Positions 4,803-5,159 of a DNA stretch of 5,159 bases are shown in pieces. The position numbers and the translations under genes are program-made. How positions within the stretch are numbered: the first letter of the stretch is position 1; every line of letters starts with the position of its first letter. Below the pieces are notes generated by a model that saw nothing but the letters and a program-made list of their open reading frames with translations, ran no database searches and was not told where the DNA came from. Source of the DNA: UBA1081 sp045639185 (lineage in GTDB: Bacteria > Bacillota > Clostridia > Oscillospirales > Acutalibacteraceae); contig JAZUCO010000113.1 in assembly GCA_045639185.1 (NCBI GenBank), positions 1 to 5,159 of the forward strand, written 5' to 3'.

Positions 4803-5159
4803 ATGGCAGCAAGTAATCAGGGTGTGAATACATATCAGTGGACGATTCAACAAATCAGAGAAATGCTTTTTAATCCTATGTTTATGTCAGCAAACAGCTA
4901 TACATTCAAAGGTGAATTTCCTACATTCAACGGTACTGTAATTCAGTTTACCCACGGTGTATCTTTTTCATCATGGGGTGAAAATATTCAGATTACAATT
5001 ACAACAAACCCCGGTAACAGTAATTTTACAGATGTTTTTGTCCGTTCTGAATGCAGTCTGCCCACACAGATTGTTGACTGGGGGAAAAATCAGGAAAATC
5101 TGAATAAGATTTTTACATATCTCAATCAGTTCGTTCCTGTTACACCCGTTCAGGCACCT
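4803..5159 (+). CDS. Unrecognised protein, third gene of the operon (3' end outside window)
   Basis: The frame is open from ATG at 4803 to the window edge, giving 119 residues without a stop. TAGGAG lies 9 bases before the ATG. Another ATG at 4795 leads only to a ten-codon frame ending in TGA, so 4803 is the start. The gene follows trmO after 22 bases with no terminator, so it is probably cotranscribed. The visible part has no signal peptide. It looks like one compact mixed alpha/beta domain: an amphipathic start (TYQWTIQQIREMLF), beta-like stretches (YTFKGEF, TVIQFTHGVSFSSWGENIQITITT), then SECSLPTQIVDWGKNQENLNKIFTYL. The last visible residues (VPVTPVQAP) are Pro-rich and look like a linker to a second domain outside the window. 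I think I have seen similar SWGE / PTQIxDWGKN patterns in clostridial hypothetical proteins but cannot name the family. Confidence 0.8.
   Translation, partial: MAASNQGVNTYQWTIQQIREMLFNPMFMSANSYTFKGEFPTFNGTVIQFTHGVSFSSWGENIQITITTNPGNSNFTDVFVRSECSLPTQIVDWGKNQENLNKIFTYLNQFVPVTPVQAP

Noticed and set aside
1..5159. CRISPR array, riboswitch, toxin-antitoxin pair or new multi-gene defence system.
   Set aside because: No spaced direct repeats, no leader long enough for a riboswitch before the complete genes, and no recognisable paired toxin/antitoxin genes. Apart from the small scar, the content is ordinary.

Overview
The window looks like ordinary chromosome from a low-GC Gram-positive bacterium. 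A gut-type clostridium (Oscillospiraceae/Ruminococcus-like or a relative) is my best guess. The signs are AT-rich intergenic regions with sigma-A promoters, strong AGGAG-type ribosome binding sites, a DUF4317 protein (a family I know mainly from Clostridia), and a class II tRNA-Ser with an encoded CCA end. Genus cannot be fixed from this sequence alone.

Layout. Positions 1-1035 (+) hold the C-terminal three quarters of a sodium:alanine/glycine symporter (AGCS family), cut by the window edge. A symmetrical hairpin at 1041-1071 ends it and also serves the convergent DUF4317 gene (1074-2195, -). Upstream of DUF4317, on the same strand, is a small three-helix membrane protein (2275-2550, -). From 2629 to 2793 (+) lies a fragment not listed by normal ORF calling: the last ~45 codons of a phage-type tyrosine recombinase, with the LGHS box and the nucleophile tyrosine still readable but the rest of the enzyme gone. 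Next comes an acidic protein of unknown function (2841-3278, -) with its own promoter and terminator, then tRNA-Ser(CGA) (3359-3447, -), also with its own promoter and terminator. Diverging from the tRNA is an operon on the + strand: a NudF-type ADP-ribose pyrophosphatase (3558-4103), a TrmO tRNA methyltransferase (4103-4780, start overlapping the previous stop) and an unrecognised protein (4803 to the window end, incomplete).

How it fits together. The two ends are housekeeping or metabolic genes: amino-acid uptake, ADP-ribose clearance and tRNA modification. The middle, about 2.63-3.36 kb, looks like an old integration scar: a recombinase tail and an orphan gene on the 3' side of a tRNA gene, the classical target for integrative elements. 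I found no duplicated tRNA 3' end that would prove this. I see no convincing new multi-gene system. The recombinase remnant, the compact tRNA terminator/promoter overlap and the palindrome over the nudF promoter are the points most worth checking.
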